Position numbers and translations under genes: made by a program. This document shows positions 1-8,334 of a stretch of 64,000 nucleotides of DNA, piece after piece; within the stretch, counting starts at the first letter, position 1; every line of letters begins with the position of its first letter. This DNA comes from Psychromonas arctica DSM 14288. Lineage in GTDB: Bacteria; Pseudomonadota; Gammaproteobacteria; Enterobacterales; Psychromonadaceae. The stretch spans positions 1 through 64,000 of the forward strand of contig NZ_AXWP01000026.1 of assembly GCF_000482725.1 (NCBI RefSeq), given 5' to 3'. The notes below the pieces were generated by a model. That model was not told where the DNA came from. It worked only from the letters and a program-made list of their open reading frames with translations, and ran no database searches.

Positions 1-2
1 TA

Positions 3-332
3 CCAATACCAACTACCCGCCAACGAGGCAGGGTGAAAAAAACAAAATCTAGAAATTTACTTGAGCGTTTACAAAATTATGAAGATGACGTACTCAGGTT
101 TATGATCGATAAAGCCGTACCTTTTACTAATAATCAAGGCGAAAATGACTTGAGGATGGCAAAAGTTCAGCAGAAGATCTCGGGCTGCTTCAGGAGCGAA
201 TATGGAGCAGAAATGTTTTTTGGTCTTCGTAGTTACTTATCAAGCTGTAAAAAGCAGGGAGTAAGTGGCTCTACTGCTTTAACGCTATTGTTGAATGGCA
301 TGCTACCTAATATTTTTATCCCTGCTGAGTAG
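3..332 (+). CDS. IS66-family transposase, C-terminal fragment (cut by left edge)
   Basis: The reading frame is open from base 3 to the TAG at 330-332, so the gene begins before the window. The residues match the end of IS66 TnpC transposases: an RGR-KKTKSRNLL-RL stretch, then VPFTNNQGENDLRM and KISGCFRSEYGAEMF, followed by RSYLSS. The acidic residue of the NN-x-GE-DLRM motif belongs to the DDE catalytic triad in this family. The GTG at 33 is an internal valine codon and not a start. No terminal inverted repeat can be recognised in the 30 bp between the stop and the next gene, so I cannot place the right end of the element or say whether it is intact. Confidence 0.85.
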   Translation, partial: PIPTTRQRGRVKKTKSRNLLERLQNYEDDVLRFMIDKAVPFTNNQGENDLRMAKVQQKISGCFRSEYGAEMFFGLRSYLSSCKKQGVSGSTALTLLLNGMLPNIFIPAE

Positions 333-362
333 TTACATTTATTTTAAATATAAAAGAGTAAA

Positions 363-1310
363 ATGATGACAAATAAAACGATACTCAATAAAAAAAACAT
401 CACACACCAACGTGATACTTATCATATCGATAAGATTAAAGAACGTATTGATAAGCATAATATTGAACAAGGCAATAGTGAAAGAGGCAAAGAACGAAAA
501 ATAGAAGCTGAACACTATAAAGAAGTCATTGTAAAACGTATTGACGGTACCTTCAGGCACGCTGACGATATATTACAACTTGCAATACATGAGGGTAAAA
601 GCCAAATAGAGAGGCCTATTTTAGGTTTACTATTATCCTCGGTTGCTGCGGGCATGATCATCGGGTTTACAGTATTAGCTGTCGCGGTGATAACAAGTAT
701 TGTGGGTAGTACGGAAGGTATTAACCGTGTATTTATGGCGTTAGTTTATCCTCTTGGCTTTGTTTTATGCATATTAAGCCGAACGCAGCTTTTCACTGAA
801 CACACCGCCACAGCTGTTTATCCTTTACTCGATGGAACTACTGATATTGCAGGTGCATTAAAACTTTGGATCATTGTTATTCTAGGTAATCTGACCGGTG
901 GCTTTACCATTTCAGTCTTATTGAATGCTGCCGAACCTGTTATTCATGCTAAAGAGGGATATTTATTAGTTGCTGAGCATGTTTTACAGTATGACTCAAC
1001 TAGTTTACTCATTAGTGCTGTATTAGCAGGGTGGTTAATGGCTATTGGTGCTTGGACAATTCTTTCTACACACTCAACTTCCAGTCAAATTCTTTGTATT
1101 TATATTGCTACATTTCTTATCGGTATTGGTGGTCTTCATCATTCTATTGCTGGATCTGTAGAATTATTTATTGGTTATCTAATGTCTCCTGAGATTACAT
1201 TAATGACGATTACACCGGTTATCTTATTAGCTTTATTAGGTAATGCGATTGGCGGAAGCATTTTTGTGGCCTTATTGAATTATGGGCATATTAGAGGTCT
1301 TAATAAGTGA
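363..1310 (+). CDS. Formate/nitrite transporter (FNT) family channel, YfdC-like
   Basis: This is an inner-membrane channel-type transporter of the FNT family, whose members move formate, nitrite or similar small monovalent anions. About 75 charged residues at the N-terminus precede six hydrophobic segments. The segment reading LSRTQLFTEHT, the GNLTGG motif and the HHSIAGS stretch are typical of the YfdC-like subgroup rather than FocA or NirC. The long hydrophilic N-terminal tail also fits YfdC-like proteins. The start at 363 has a weak GAG 4 nt upstream; the next ATG (366) would be spaced 7 nt and is equally possible. It stands alone on the plus strand between the IS66 remnant and the convergent kinase gene. 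The substrate cannot be told from sequence. Confidence 0.85.
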   Translation: MMTNKTILNKKNITHQRDTYHIDKIKERIDKHNIEQGNSERGKERKIEAEHYKEVIVKRIDGTFRHADDILQLAIHEGKSQIERPILGLLLSSVAAGMIIGFTVLAVAVITSIVGSTEGINRVFMALVYPLGFVLCILSRTQLFTEHTATAVYPLLDGTTDIAGALKLWIIVILGNLTGGFTISVLLNAAEPVIHAKEGYLLVAEHVLQYDSTSLLISAVLAGWLMAIGAWTILSTHSTSSQILCIYIATFLIGIGGLHHSIAGSVELFIGYLMSPEITLMTITPVILLALLGNAIGGSIFVALLNYGHIRGLNK

Positions 1311-1612
1311 GAAGACGACTGCAAATAATGGCTATATCCATTCTGCATTTAAAGCATATTATCAATATAGAGTAAATCATTGGTTATTTTACAATGTTAT
1401 ATATTAACAAAAAGTAGCGGACACCCATATAACAAAAAGTAGCGGACACCCATAAACTTTGACGACTCGTTATTGATTAGTAATATTTTTTATAAAAATT
1501 TATGGCTGTGCAGTTTGTTCTGTAAAACCACTAATGTAAAAGTATTAAGGGAGTTAATAAAAAAGAGATTTTTTTAAAAGCTATTAATACTTCGTCACTT
1601 ATCTATGAATAT
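1311..1612. other. Intergenic region with repeat element
   Basis: This 302-bp AT-rich spacer lies between the convergent 3' ends of the FNT and kinase genes. It holds the 25-bp tandem repeat at 1406-1455. The flanking bases 1451-1475 resemble those at 16195-16219. I see no gene and no convincing hairpin terminator. Confidence 0.6.
1406..1455. repeat. Tandem 25-bp direct repeat (2 copies), family shared with 16137-16215
   Basis: Two copies with a period of 25 bp run 1406-1430 and 1431-1455 and differ only in the last base. Each contains the core AAAAAGTAGCGGACACCC. The sequence just after the second copy (CATAAACTTTGACGACTC) recurs with few changes at 16195-16212. This suggests a dispersed intergenic repeat or the end of a mobile element. 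Confidence 0.75.
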
Positions 1613-4117
1613 CTATGAAGTATAATTGGCCAGTATATTAAGGAGTTGAGGTATATCGACAGGTTTTGTTAAATGGAAATCAAATCCTGCTTGTTTAGAG
1701 CTTTCTTTCGCTTCTTTGTGCCCAAACCCAGTTAAAGCAATACTTAACATTGGCTTCGATTCATTAAATTTTATAGTCTCAAGTAAATCATATCCCGTCA
1801 TATCTGGCAATCCAATATCTAAAATTAATATATCTGGATTGGCGGTGTTGATATCCGTTAAAGCGGCGAGGCCAGTATGATTGGTGTGCACTTTATAACC
1901 CTTCATACCTAAAATAAGTGACAGGCCGTAAGCAGCATCCTCGTTGTCATCAACAATTAAAATGGAGTGTGCTGCTGAAGTAGATGTTTGCTCAATAATT
2001 TCAATTGGTTGTTCTGTTATCCCATTTGCCACCACGATAGGCAGTCTCAAAGTAAAAGTTGTACCCTGATCGTGGCCATCACTTTGAATGGTAATTGAAC
2101 CGTCATGCAAAGTAATAAATTGTTTTACTAAAGATAAACCGATCCCCATTCCTGAGTTAGCAATGGAATGACTTTGTTTTAATTGTTGAAAAGGTTCAAA
2201 TATTTTATCTTTAAATTGCATATCAATTCCCACACCAGAGTCTGTAACGGTGACCTCTAAGTTGTTCGATATTTTCTTTAATTCGATAGAAATTGAACCC
2301 CTTTTTGGTGTGAACTTATTGGCATTGTTAATGATATTACCAATGGCTTGTTGTAATCGGGTTTTATCAACTGAAGTAATGATGTCAGTATCAGGTAAAA
2401 GGAGTGAAACATGTTGTTGTTTTTGTTCAAACTGCAACATAAAGCTTTGATAGATATCTTGTACTAAGCAATTAAAGTTAATTGTTTCTTTTTTTAAGGT
2501 GATTTCCCCACGAGAAATGCGTGTTAAATCTAATAGGTCGTCAAGCAACAATGAGACGATACCTACATTGTTTTGAATCATACTCACTGCGCGGTCTAAC
2601 TGACTTTTATCACGTTCAATTATTTGAATGCCGCTCGCTATCGCAGCAAGTGGGTTACGAATTTCATGTCCTAAAGTTGCTAAAAATTCGTTTTGTTTTT
2701 CATTCGCATCCTGTAACTCTCGCACAGCCGCTTTTAAGGAACCTTCAAGCTCCATCTTTTTTGTAATGTCTATTACCATGCCAATCATTTTGAATGGTTT
2801 GCCATGTTGTAACAGTACTTGTCCGGTAGCTTCTAACCAGGTAATTGCATTTGTTTTTTTATTGATGACTCGATAAGTAGATTTAAAATGTCCATCACCA
2901 GCAGGATCTGCAGCTAATGCTATTGATTTACTTACATGTTGAAGATCATCTGGATGCAATCCACGATTAAAATCTTCTATTGTTAATACTTGAGCGTCGA
3001 TGCCCCAAATATCAATGATCAATTGATCCCATGATAATTCGCCTGTCTGTAACATAAACTCAAATGAACCCATTTGATTAGAGTTTTTAGCAATTCTAAG
3101 TCGTTTTTCGCTTTCCTTTAACTCGGCTTCCATGGAGGTTCTATGCAATGCAATAGACAGAATATTTGCAGCAGACATTAAAAAATTTGCATCATCTTCA
3201 GTGAACTCATATTTTTTAGTGGTGTGAACTGCTAAAACACCCCAGGGATTCTCACCTTTATTAATAACGCAACTCATCCCGCTGATAACATGATGGTCAA
3301 TGAGTATCGAGGTACCTACAAAACGTTGTTCTGATGTTAAATCTTCAATGATAACCGGGGTGTTACAATGCAATGTAAACCCCGCTTGTGAAGTAATATC
3401 TGCTGATATTTTTGCCTTACCAACTAAGTGTTTATGCCAACCTGTGCCTGCTTTTAATAGTAGCGATTTATCGCTTGGAATGTATTCTAGTACTTTACCT
3501 AAATCCGCATTCAATGTAGCTGAAACATCTTTCACAAGAGACTGCATAAAATTATTCATATCGTTAGTACTTAACGCCTCTACTCCTAATCTTGCAATCA
3601 CGGCGTGTTGTTGTCCACTTGCTTCTAGACGTTTAACAGCATTTTTTAAATGTGTAATATCATAAAAAGTCAGTACAACACCGTCTTCAACATTTTTCTC
3701 TGAACGATAAGGTAAGATCTTCTGTAAAAACCAACGGCCATTGACCTCTATCTCTTTCTCTCTTGGTTGAAGGCTTTTAAGTACCAACTTTGCTTCGTCC
3801 ATTGTTGCTAAATCAATAAAAGAGCATGGGTTTTTATCTAATGGAATCGCTAGATTATACGATTTTATATTTAATAGTCGTTCAGCGGCTGGTGTGAACA
3901 GTTTTATTTTAAGTTCGTCAGATATGAATACGGAAGCTAAATCAGTACTGGCTAAAAAGTTTTTTATATCACGTCGTGTCGATGATAAAGCATCGTTTTT
4001 TTTACGTAATACTTCATTGATTGACAATGATTCTTCGTACTTGGTTTGAAGGGCATCAAGACGCTCTGCTAATGTTTCTTTAGTATCTGTTAGTTCTTTT
4101 TGCAAAGCATCAATCAT
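1613..4117 (-). CDS. Hybrid sensor histidine kinase (coiled coil-PAS-GAF-PAS-HisKA-HATPase-REC)
   Basis: This is a cytoplasmic sensor kinase of 834 residues with no membrane segment. Residues 1-50 form a coiled coil. A PAS domain of the type found in CheB/CheR-PAS proteins follows at about 50-165 (STDLASVFISDELK, LFTPAAERLLN). A GAF domain lies at about 170-330 and a second PAS at about 335-455. The HisKA phosphoacceptor is His484 in GHEIRNPLA. The ATPase shows an N box around 595-600 (NIINNAN), a G1 box DSGVGI at 626-631 and a G2 box GMGIGL at 656-661. The C-terminal receiver carries Asp723/Asp724, phospho-acceptor Asp767, Thr796 and Lys818, so it looks active. The gene is divergent from the REC-GGDEF gene at 4694 across about 570 bp, which makes that protein a plausible partner. 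The stimulus is unknown. Confidence 0.9.
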   Translation of the reverse strand: MIDALQKELTDTKETLAERLDALQTKYEESLSINEVLRKKNDALSSTRRDIKNFLASTDLASVFISDELKIKLFTPAAERLLNIKSYNLAIPLDKNPCSFIDLATMDEAKLVLKSLQPREKEIEVNGRWFLQKILPYRSEKNVEDGVVLTFYDITHLKNAVKRLEASGQQHAVIARLGVEALSTNDMNNFMQSLVKDVSATLNADLGKVLEYIPSDKSLLLKAGTGWHKHLVGKAKISADITSQAGFTLHCNTPVIIEDLTSEQRFVGTSILIDHHVISGMSCVINKGENPWGVLAVHTTKKYEFTEDDANFLMSAANILSIALHRTSMEAELKESEKRLRIAKNSNQMGSFEFMLQTGELSWDQLIIDIWGIDAQVLTIEDFNRGLHPDDLQHVSKSIALAADPAGDGHFKSTYRVINKKTNAITWLEATGQVLLQHGKPFKMIGMVIDITKKMELEGSLKAAVRELQDANEKQNEFLATLGHEIRNPLAAIASGIQIIERDKSQLDRAVSMIQNNVGIVSLLLDDLLDLTRISRGEITLKKETINFNCLVQDIYQSFMLQFEQKQQHVSLLLPDTDIITSVDKTRLQQAIGNIINNANKFTPKRGSISIELKKISNNLEVTVTDSGVGIDMQFKDKIFEPFQQLKQSHSIANSGMGIGLSLVKQFITLHDGSITIQSDGHDQGTTFTLRLPIVVANGITEQPIEIIEQTSTSAAHSILIVDDNEDAAYGLSLILGMKGYKVHTNHTGLAALTDINTANPDILILDIGLPDMTGYDLLETIKFNESKPMLSIALTGFGHKEAKESSKQAGFDFHLTKPVDIPQLLNILANYTS

Positions 4118-4693
4118 GGTCTTCGTTCCTTAAACTCATACAATATTGGTCAATAAGATTTAATTATTCAACAGTCATCATCGATGAAATCAGGTTCATA
4201 AAACGAATTGTGAAGTTTAAAAATACATATATTTTGTATATTTCAATAATATTTAATTTATACATAATTTAAGTGTTAATAACTAGCAGTTAATGCAGTT
4301 TTATTTCACGTATTGATAGGCCAATTAATCATTTTGGTTTTTATAATCTAAATTCGTTTTTTTATCCCTTATTTAGGTTCATGCTCGTTGTTTTTATCAG
4401 CACAATAAAAAAGTGATCTAACAGATAAAAATAAGATCAATAATTAAGACTAAAAGCTGAATATATTGTTTTGTAAAGGATGTAAATACTACAGGGTGGA
4501 TTAACTTATTTACGCAGTCATAAAATGAATTTTTGTTTTTAAGATGAAGAAATGGTATAAAAAATTAAATATCAATAGCTTAGAGACTTTCTATGTTGGC
4601 ATCTTATCTGCTTAATATATCTAATTAGCTTTACGAAAGCTGCTCAACAATTTTCAAAACGTTTTAATGAATTGCCAATTATATGGAGTATTT
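4118..4693. other. Divergent intergenic region, kinase / REC-GGDEF
   Basis: This is an AT-rich region of 576 bp between the starts of two divergent signalling genes, so it must contain both promoters. I find no open frame with a credible start, no strong inverted repeat and no RNA gene. An in-frame ATG at 4667 lacks any Shine-Dalgarno sequence and is not preferred as the downstream start. Confidence 0.5.
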
Positions 4694-5668
4694 ATGGCCG
4701 AACATGAGATACCAACACTCTCTTTAGAAGATGATTTAACATTATCTTCTACATTATCAAAACAAACTCTCATGATAGTAGACGATTACCCAAATAATTT
4801 ATTTGGAATGAAGGCGCTGTTCAGCAATGATTACAATGTTGCTATTAAAGACAACGGTGAAGATGCTATCGAGTACATCAATACCAACGTGGTTGATCTT
4901 ATTTTACTCGATGTCGATATGCCGGTGATGAATGGTTATGAAGTTTGTAATATTTTAAAAACAAATACGGCGACTAGACATATTCCCATTATTTTTGTTA
5001 CCAGTGCAGAAAGCGTGGCAGAAGAACAAAAAGGGCTATTGCTTGGGGCTGTCGATTATGTGATTAAGCCTGTGAACTTAAACCTATTACGCGCAAGAGT
5101 TTCTAATCATATGCAAGTGGTATCTGACCGAAAAGAATTAGAAGCATTATCCAGTCTTGATGGTTTAACTGGCATAGCAAATCGAAGACAGTTGGATATT
5201 ATGTTAAAGCAAAATTATGCTTCAATGATCAGATCTAACGAAAATTTATCTATAATTATGCTTGATATTGATGATTTCAAATCTTACAACGACACTTACG
5301 GACATACAAAAGGCGATCATTGTTTAAAGAGTGTGGCTCAAACTATTTTCCAAGCCCGCCGCAGAGATGCTGATACGATAGGTCGTTATGGAGGAGAAGA
5401 GTTTGCCATTATTTTACCTAACACCGAAGTTGAAGGTGCGCTATTAATTGCCAATGACGTATTGGATCGCATTCGAGATTTAAAGCTAAAACACAGCGGT
5501 AATTCAATGCATAAGATAGTGACAGTTAGTATGGGGCTGGTTACTTTTACTTCACAGCAAGATAATCCTCAACACGTAGCATTAGAAGATTTAGTGAATT
5601 ATGCAGATGCTCAATTATATCAAGCGAAGAAAAAGGGCAAAAACTGTGTCAGTTACATTACGGTTTGA
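4694..5668 (+). CDS. Response regulator diguanylate cyclase (REC-GGDEF)
   Basis: This protein of 324 residues joins a receiver domain (about 25-145) to a GGDEF domain (about 155-320) and would make cyclic di-GMP when phosphorylated. The receiver has Asp30/Asp31, phospho-acceptor Asp73 (LLDVDMPV), Thr103 and Lys125. The cyclase has an intact GGEEF at 233-237 and an inhibitory I-site RDAD at 224-227, so product feedback is expected. I chose the ATG at 4694 because GGAG sits 5 nt upstream; the ATG at 4667 has no ribosome site. It is divergent from a hybrid kinase and is followed 33 bp later by a small DHp-like protein, suggesting one signalling unit. The PleD-like layout is well known; the partner assignment is inferred from position. 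Confidence 0.92.
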   Translation: MAEHEIPTLSLEDDLTLSSTLSKQTLMIVDDYPNNLFGMKALFSNDYNVAIKDNGEDAIEYINTNVVDLILLDVDMPVMNGYEVCNILKTNTATRHIPIIFVTSAESVAEEQKGLLLGAVDYVIKPVNLNLLRARVSNHMQVVSDRKELEALSSLDGLTGIANRRQLDIMLKQNYASMIRSNENLSIIMLDIDDFKSYNDTYGHTKGDHCLKSVAQTIFQARRRDADTIGRYGGEEFAIILPNTEVEGALLIANDVLDRIRDLKLKHSGNSMHKIVTVSMGLVTFTSQQDNPQHVALEDLVNYADAQLYQAKKKGKNCVSYITV

Positions 5669-5701
5669 TATTTTCTCACATAAAAAACGATAGGCTAAAC
5701 T

Positions 5702-5920
5702 ATGAAAACATCTGAATTGCCTGAGTATAATAAATATATCCACAATATTAGAAATTCATTAAACAGTATTTCCTTACATGCTGAACTAGGTAAGATGCTG
5801 ATTGAAAATGGAACTGATAAAGAGCAAATGTTGCACGCGCTAACTGTTATTTTACAAGAATGTAAAAACAGTGAAATAGCATTGAAAAAAATAGGTAAAA
5901 ATAATACTGAAGAAGAATGA
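5702..5920 (+). CDS. Small stand-alone DHp/H-box-like protein, candidate phosphotransfer protein
   Basis: This 72-residue protein has no ATPase domain but looks like one histidine-kinase dimerisation hairpin. Residues 13-29 read IHNIRNSLNSISLHAEL, close to the HisKA H-box pattern H-x-[IL]-R-[NT]-x-L-N, with His14 at the phosphoacceptor position. A second amphipathic helix at about 40-63 (EQMLHALTVILQECKNSE) corresponds to DHp helix 2. It is not a typical Hpt domain. It follows the REC-GGDEF gene by 33 bp in the same direction, so co-expression is likely. It could relay phosphate between the neighbouring hybrid kinase and REC-GGDEF, or act as a decoy or phosphatase. The fold call rests on pattern matching by eye; function is inferred. 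Confidence 0.6.
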   Translation: MKTSELPEYNKYIHNIRNSLNSISLHAELGKMLIENGTDKEQMLHALTVILQECKNSEIALKKIGKNNTEEE

Positions 5921-6119
5921 TTTTCAGCTTCTTAGCTTATCGAGCAGGTAATTAGACGTAGGAAGTTGGAATTAGAAAGTTAAGGGCTGGTAATTAGATG
6001 TACGTAAATAATGATGTGCATCACGGGTAGAAAGGTTCTGCTTACCTACCCGGATGGGGTTAATTGATTTTAGTCTGTTAATGCAAGTCAGTTCATTCAT
6101 TGTTCAGGTGTGTATTTAT

Positions 6120-7850
6120 CTAATTAGAAAAAATGAACACACTGTATTTAGGTATTTTGACAGTGCCATTATTTACCCTAACTTGCTCAGTCACTATGCC
6201 ATCAGACCACGCAAATAAACATGTTGCCTCTTCGTTTAGTTCACTTAATGCATATTCATCTATTTCAACATCAGATAGATTGAGGTAAACGTTAATTTTT
6301 TCATCAGCAACCCCATTTGAACGGCTGAATCCAATAATCTTATGCTCGTCATCACGGTGTATAATTTGTGTTTGGTCACCGGTTAAACCTGCCGAGTTAC
6401 CCTGATTATTTTTACGTAATGCAATTAATTGTTGGAAGGCTGCATAATATTCATTAAATTGATCTTTTTTGTGCCAATTAAGTGCTTCATTATCATTAAA
6501 CCAACCACTTTCTTTCATCTCCTGACCTTGAAATAGCATCGGGACTCCCGCCGTCGTAAAGACTAACGTTGCTGCAAGAATCCCTTTTTGGCGTGCAAAA
6601 AAATCATCGTCAACGTTACCGGGTGCAACTTCTTCTACTATTCTAGCCTGCCCGTTAGCAACTTCATCATGTGATTCTGTATATATAACACGTGAATAAA
6701 TGTTACCGCTGTAACTATGCAGCAGGGCGCCTACTACTTTATCAAGGTCTATGTCTTCAGCGGTCGGGTGAGTTAACGCCGCTCGTATTGGGTGTACAAA
6801 TTCCGCATCCCACTGTGATGTAAAACCACAACCACCTTGTTCTACTGCATCAGTGATGAAATCATGCTTGTGTAAATCTTCCGCTATACAGATTTTATTA
6901 GGAAAATTATGTTTGATGGTTGAATTGATATCCTGGATAAGCTCGTAGGCTTCTGGAATATCATCTTGTCCGTTATCTGCCCCTGAAATACAGCGCATAA
7001 ACGGCAACATATCTAATCTCAACCCATCAGCTTTAAACTCCCTTAACCACATTAATGCATTGTCTTTGATGTAGTCTCGTACTTCGATGCGACCGTAATC
7101 AGGTCGGGTCTCACCCCATGGTGTTGAACTTCTTTGGTCATTGTAAAAGTAAATACCCCCTTTATCGTTTTCGTTCCATCCATCGAATTGCCATATATCC
7201 AAATCACTCGGTCCAAAATGGTTATATACAACATCTAAAATGACACCAATACCTCGCTGATGTGCTGCATCTATAAATCGTTTTAAACCATCGGGACTAC
7301 CATAGGCTTCTTCAACAGCAAAGGGAGAAGCTGGATTATATCCCCAACTAATATCGCCAGCGAATTCATTGACTGGCATTATTTCTAACACATTGACACC
7401 TAATTCAACTAAATCATCCAGTCTTTCGATTGCAGAATTAAAAGTACCACGTTCATCTGATATTTGATTAAAGGTGCCAATATGCATTTCGTAAATGATT
7501 CTTTGATGGACAGGAGGTAACTCAAAGTCGCTTATTTTCCAATTAAAATCATCATCATATATGATTGAATTACCCACACTGTTAGTCATTTTTCTAGCGC
7601 GAGGATCATTTTTTTTGTTCTTTTTATTATCTGCAGATTCAATACAAAATTTATACTCATCTTGATTAGAAGCAGTTGAAATATCGACCCACCAAATCCC
7701 GTTATTTGCTTGATGCATTGCATTTCGGTCTTCGTCCCAATCATTAAAGTCACCAACTAAAGAAACTGACTTAGCATGGGGGGCCCACACTGAAAATTGG
7801 TAACCTTTGTCTATTTTATTAACACCTAAACTACCTTGATATGCTGACAT
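6120..7850 (-). CDS. GH13 alpha-glucan enzyme with N-terminal CBM48, branching-enzyme-like
   Basis: This 576-residue protein of the alpha-amylase clan has a CBM48-type domain at about 15-105 (FSVWAPHAKSVSLVGDFNDW) and a GH13 barrel. The conserved regions are present: DVVYNH at 206-211, nucleophile Asp280 in DGLRLD, acid/base Glu324 in IAEDL, and Asp395 in ESHDEV. The ESHDE motif and overall layout resemble 1,4-alpha-glucan branching enzymes and trehalohydrolases more than secreted amylases, and there is no signal peptide. I start at the ATG at 7850, with GGAG 9 nt upstream; an upstream TTG at 7865 overlaps that site. No glycogen synthase or glgC is nearby. It heads a run of minus-strand stress-type genes, so a role in osmotic or storage glucan metabolism is possible but unproven. 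Confidence 0.82.
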   Translation of the reverse strand: MSAYQGSLGVNKIDKGYQFSVWAPHAKSVSLVGDFNDWDEDRNAMHQANNGIWWVDISTASNQDEYKFCIESADNKKNKKNDPRARKMTNSVGNSIIYDDDFNWKISDFELPPVHQRIIYEMHIGTFNQISDERGTFNSAIERLDDLVELGVNVLEIMPVNEFAGDISWGYNPASPFAVEEAYGSPDGLKRFIDAAHQRGIGVILDVVYNHFGPSDLDIWQFDGWNENDKGGIYFYNDQRSSTPWGETRPDYGRIEVRDYIKDNALMWLREFKADGLRLDMLPFMRCISGADNGQDDIPEAYELIQDINSTIKHNFPNKICIAEDLHKHDFITDAVEQGGCGFTSQWDAEFVHPIRAALTHPTAEDIDLDKVVGALLHSYSGNIYSRVIYTESHDEVANGQARIVEEVAPGNVDDDFFARQKGILAATLVFTTAGVPMLFQGQEMKESGWFNDNEALNWHKKDQFNEYYAAFQQLIALRKNNQGNSAGLTGDQTQIIHRDDEHKIIGFSRSNGVADEKINVYLNLSDVEIDEYALSELNEEATCLFAWSDGIVTEQVRVNNGTVKIPKYSVFIFSN

Positions 7851-7975
7851 AGTTTTATGCTCCAATAATGTACTTGATAAGATGGAAAGGATTGTGTGAT
7901 CTATTTTTATTGTTTATATAATTTGTTTAAAACTATCATTAATATGCATGATGAATAACATCATGGAGCGATTAA

Positions 7976-8239
7976 CTAATGGGCTCTTAATGCTTCAATT
8001 AATTCTTCTTTATTCATGTTAGAACGGCCATTAATGGTTAATGTTTGTGCTCGTTTATACAATTCAGCTTTATTCCAGTTTTCATATGGCTGCGCTTTCC
8101 CGCCTTTTTTAGCTGGGTGCATCTCTGGATTTGCTTGCGCATTAGCGATGCGGGCCGATTTTTCTTTACTGTTTCCTTGGTTAATCAAGGCTTCGTAAAC
8201 GCGGTCATTTTTAATTTGTTTACCATGTTGATGAGACAT
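7976..8239 (-). CDS. Small KGG/Rho_N-like stress protein
   Basis: This is a basic 87-residue protein. The N-terminal half (NDRVYEALINQGNSKEKSARIAN) and a central KKGGKAQ stretch resemble a family of small proteins found with stress genes. The C-terminal 35 residues (WNKAELYKRAQTL, INGRSNMNKEELIEAL) resemble a Rho N-terminal-like or SAP-like helix-turn-helix that binds nucleic acid. A good AGGGGA site precedes the start. It lies between the glucan enzyme and the catalase on the same strand, about 95 bp from the catalase stop. I do not know its function; a general-stress role is suggested only by the neighbours. Confidence 0.7.
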   Translation of the reverse strand: MSHQHGKQIKNDRVYEALINQGNSKEKSARIANAQANPEMHPAKKGGKAQPYENWNKAELYKRAQTLTINGRSNMNKEELIEALRAH

Positions 8240-8334
8240 AATTTTCCCCTTTGGTCGAGACAGAACGACCGAGTTAACGGTCGTTTATTATTCATTTACC
8301 GTACTTTTATTGATATACCTGCATGTTTGATTTA

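Noticed and set aside
1-1310. Idea that the FNT gene is cargo of the IS66 element
   Set aside because: No terminal repeat or target duplication is visible on either side, and only the transposase end is in the window.
6014-6056. Hairpin GGGTAG / CTACCC between the DHp-like gene and the glucan enzyme gene
   Set aside because: The loop is long and no T-run follows on either strand, so it was not called as a terminator.
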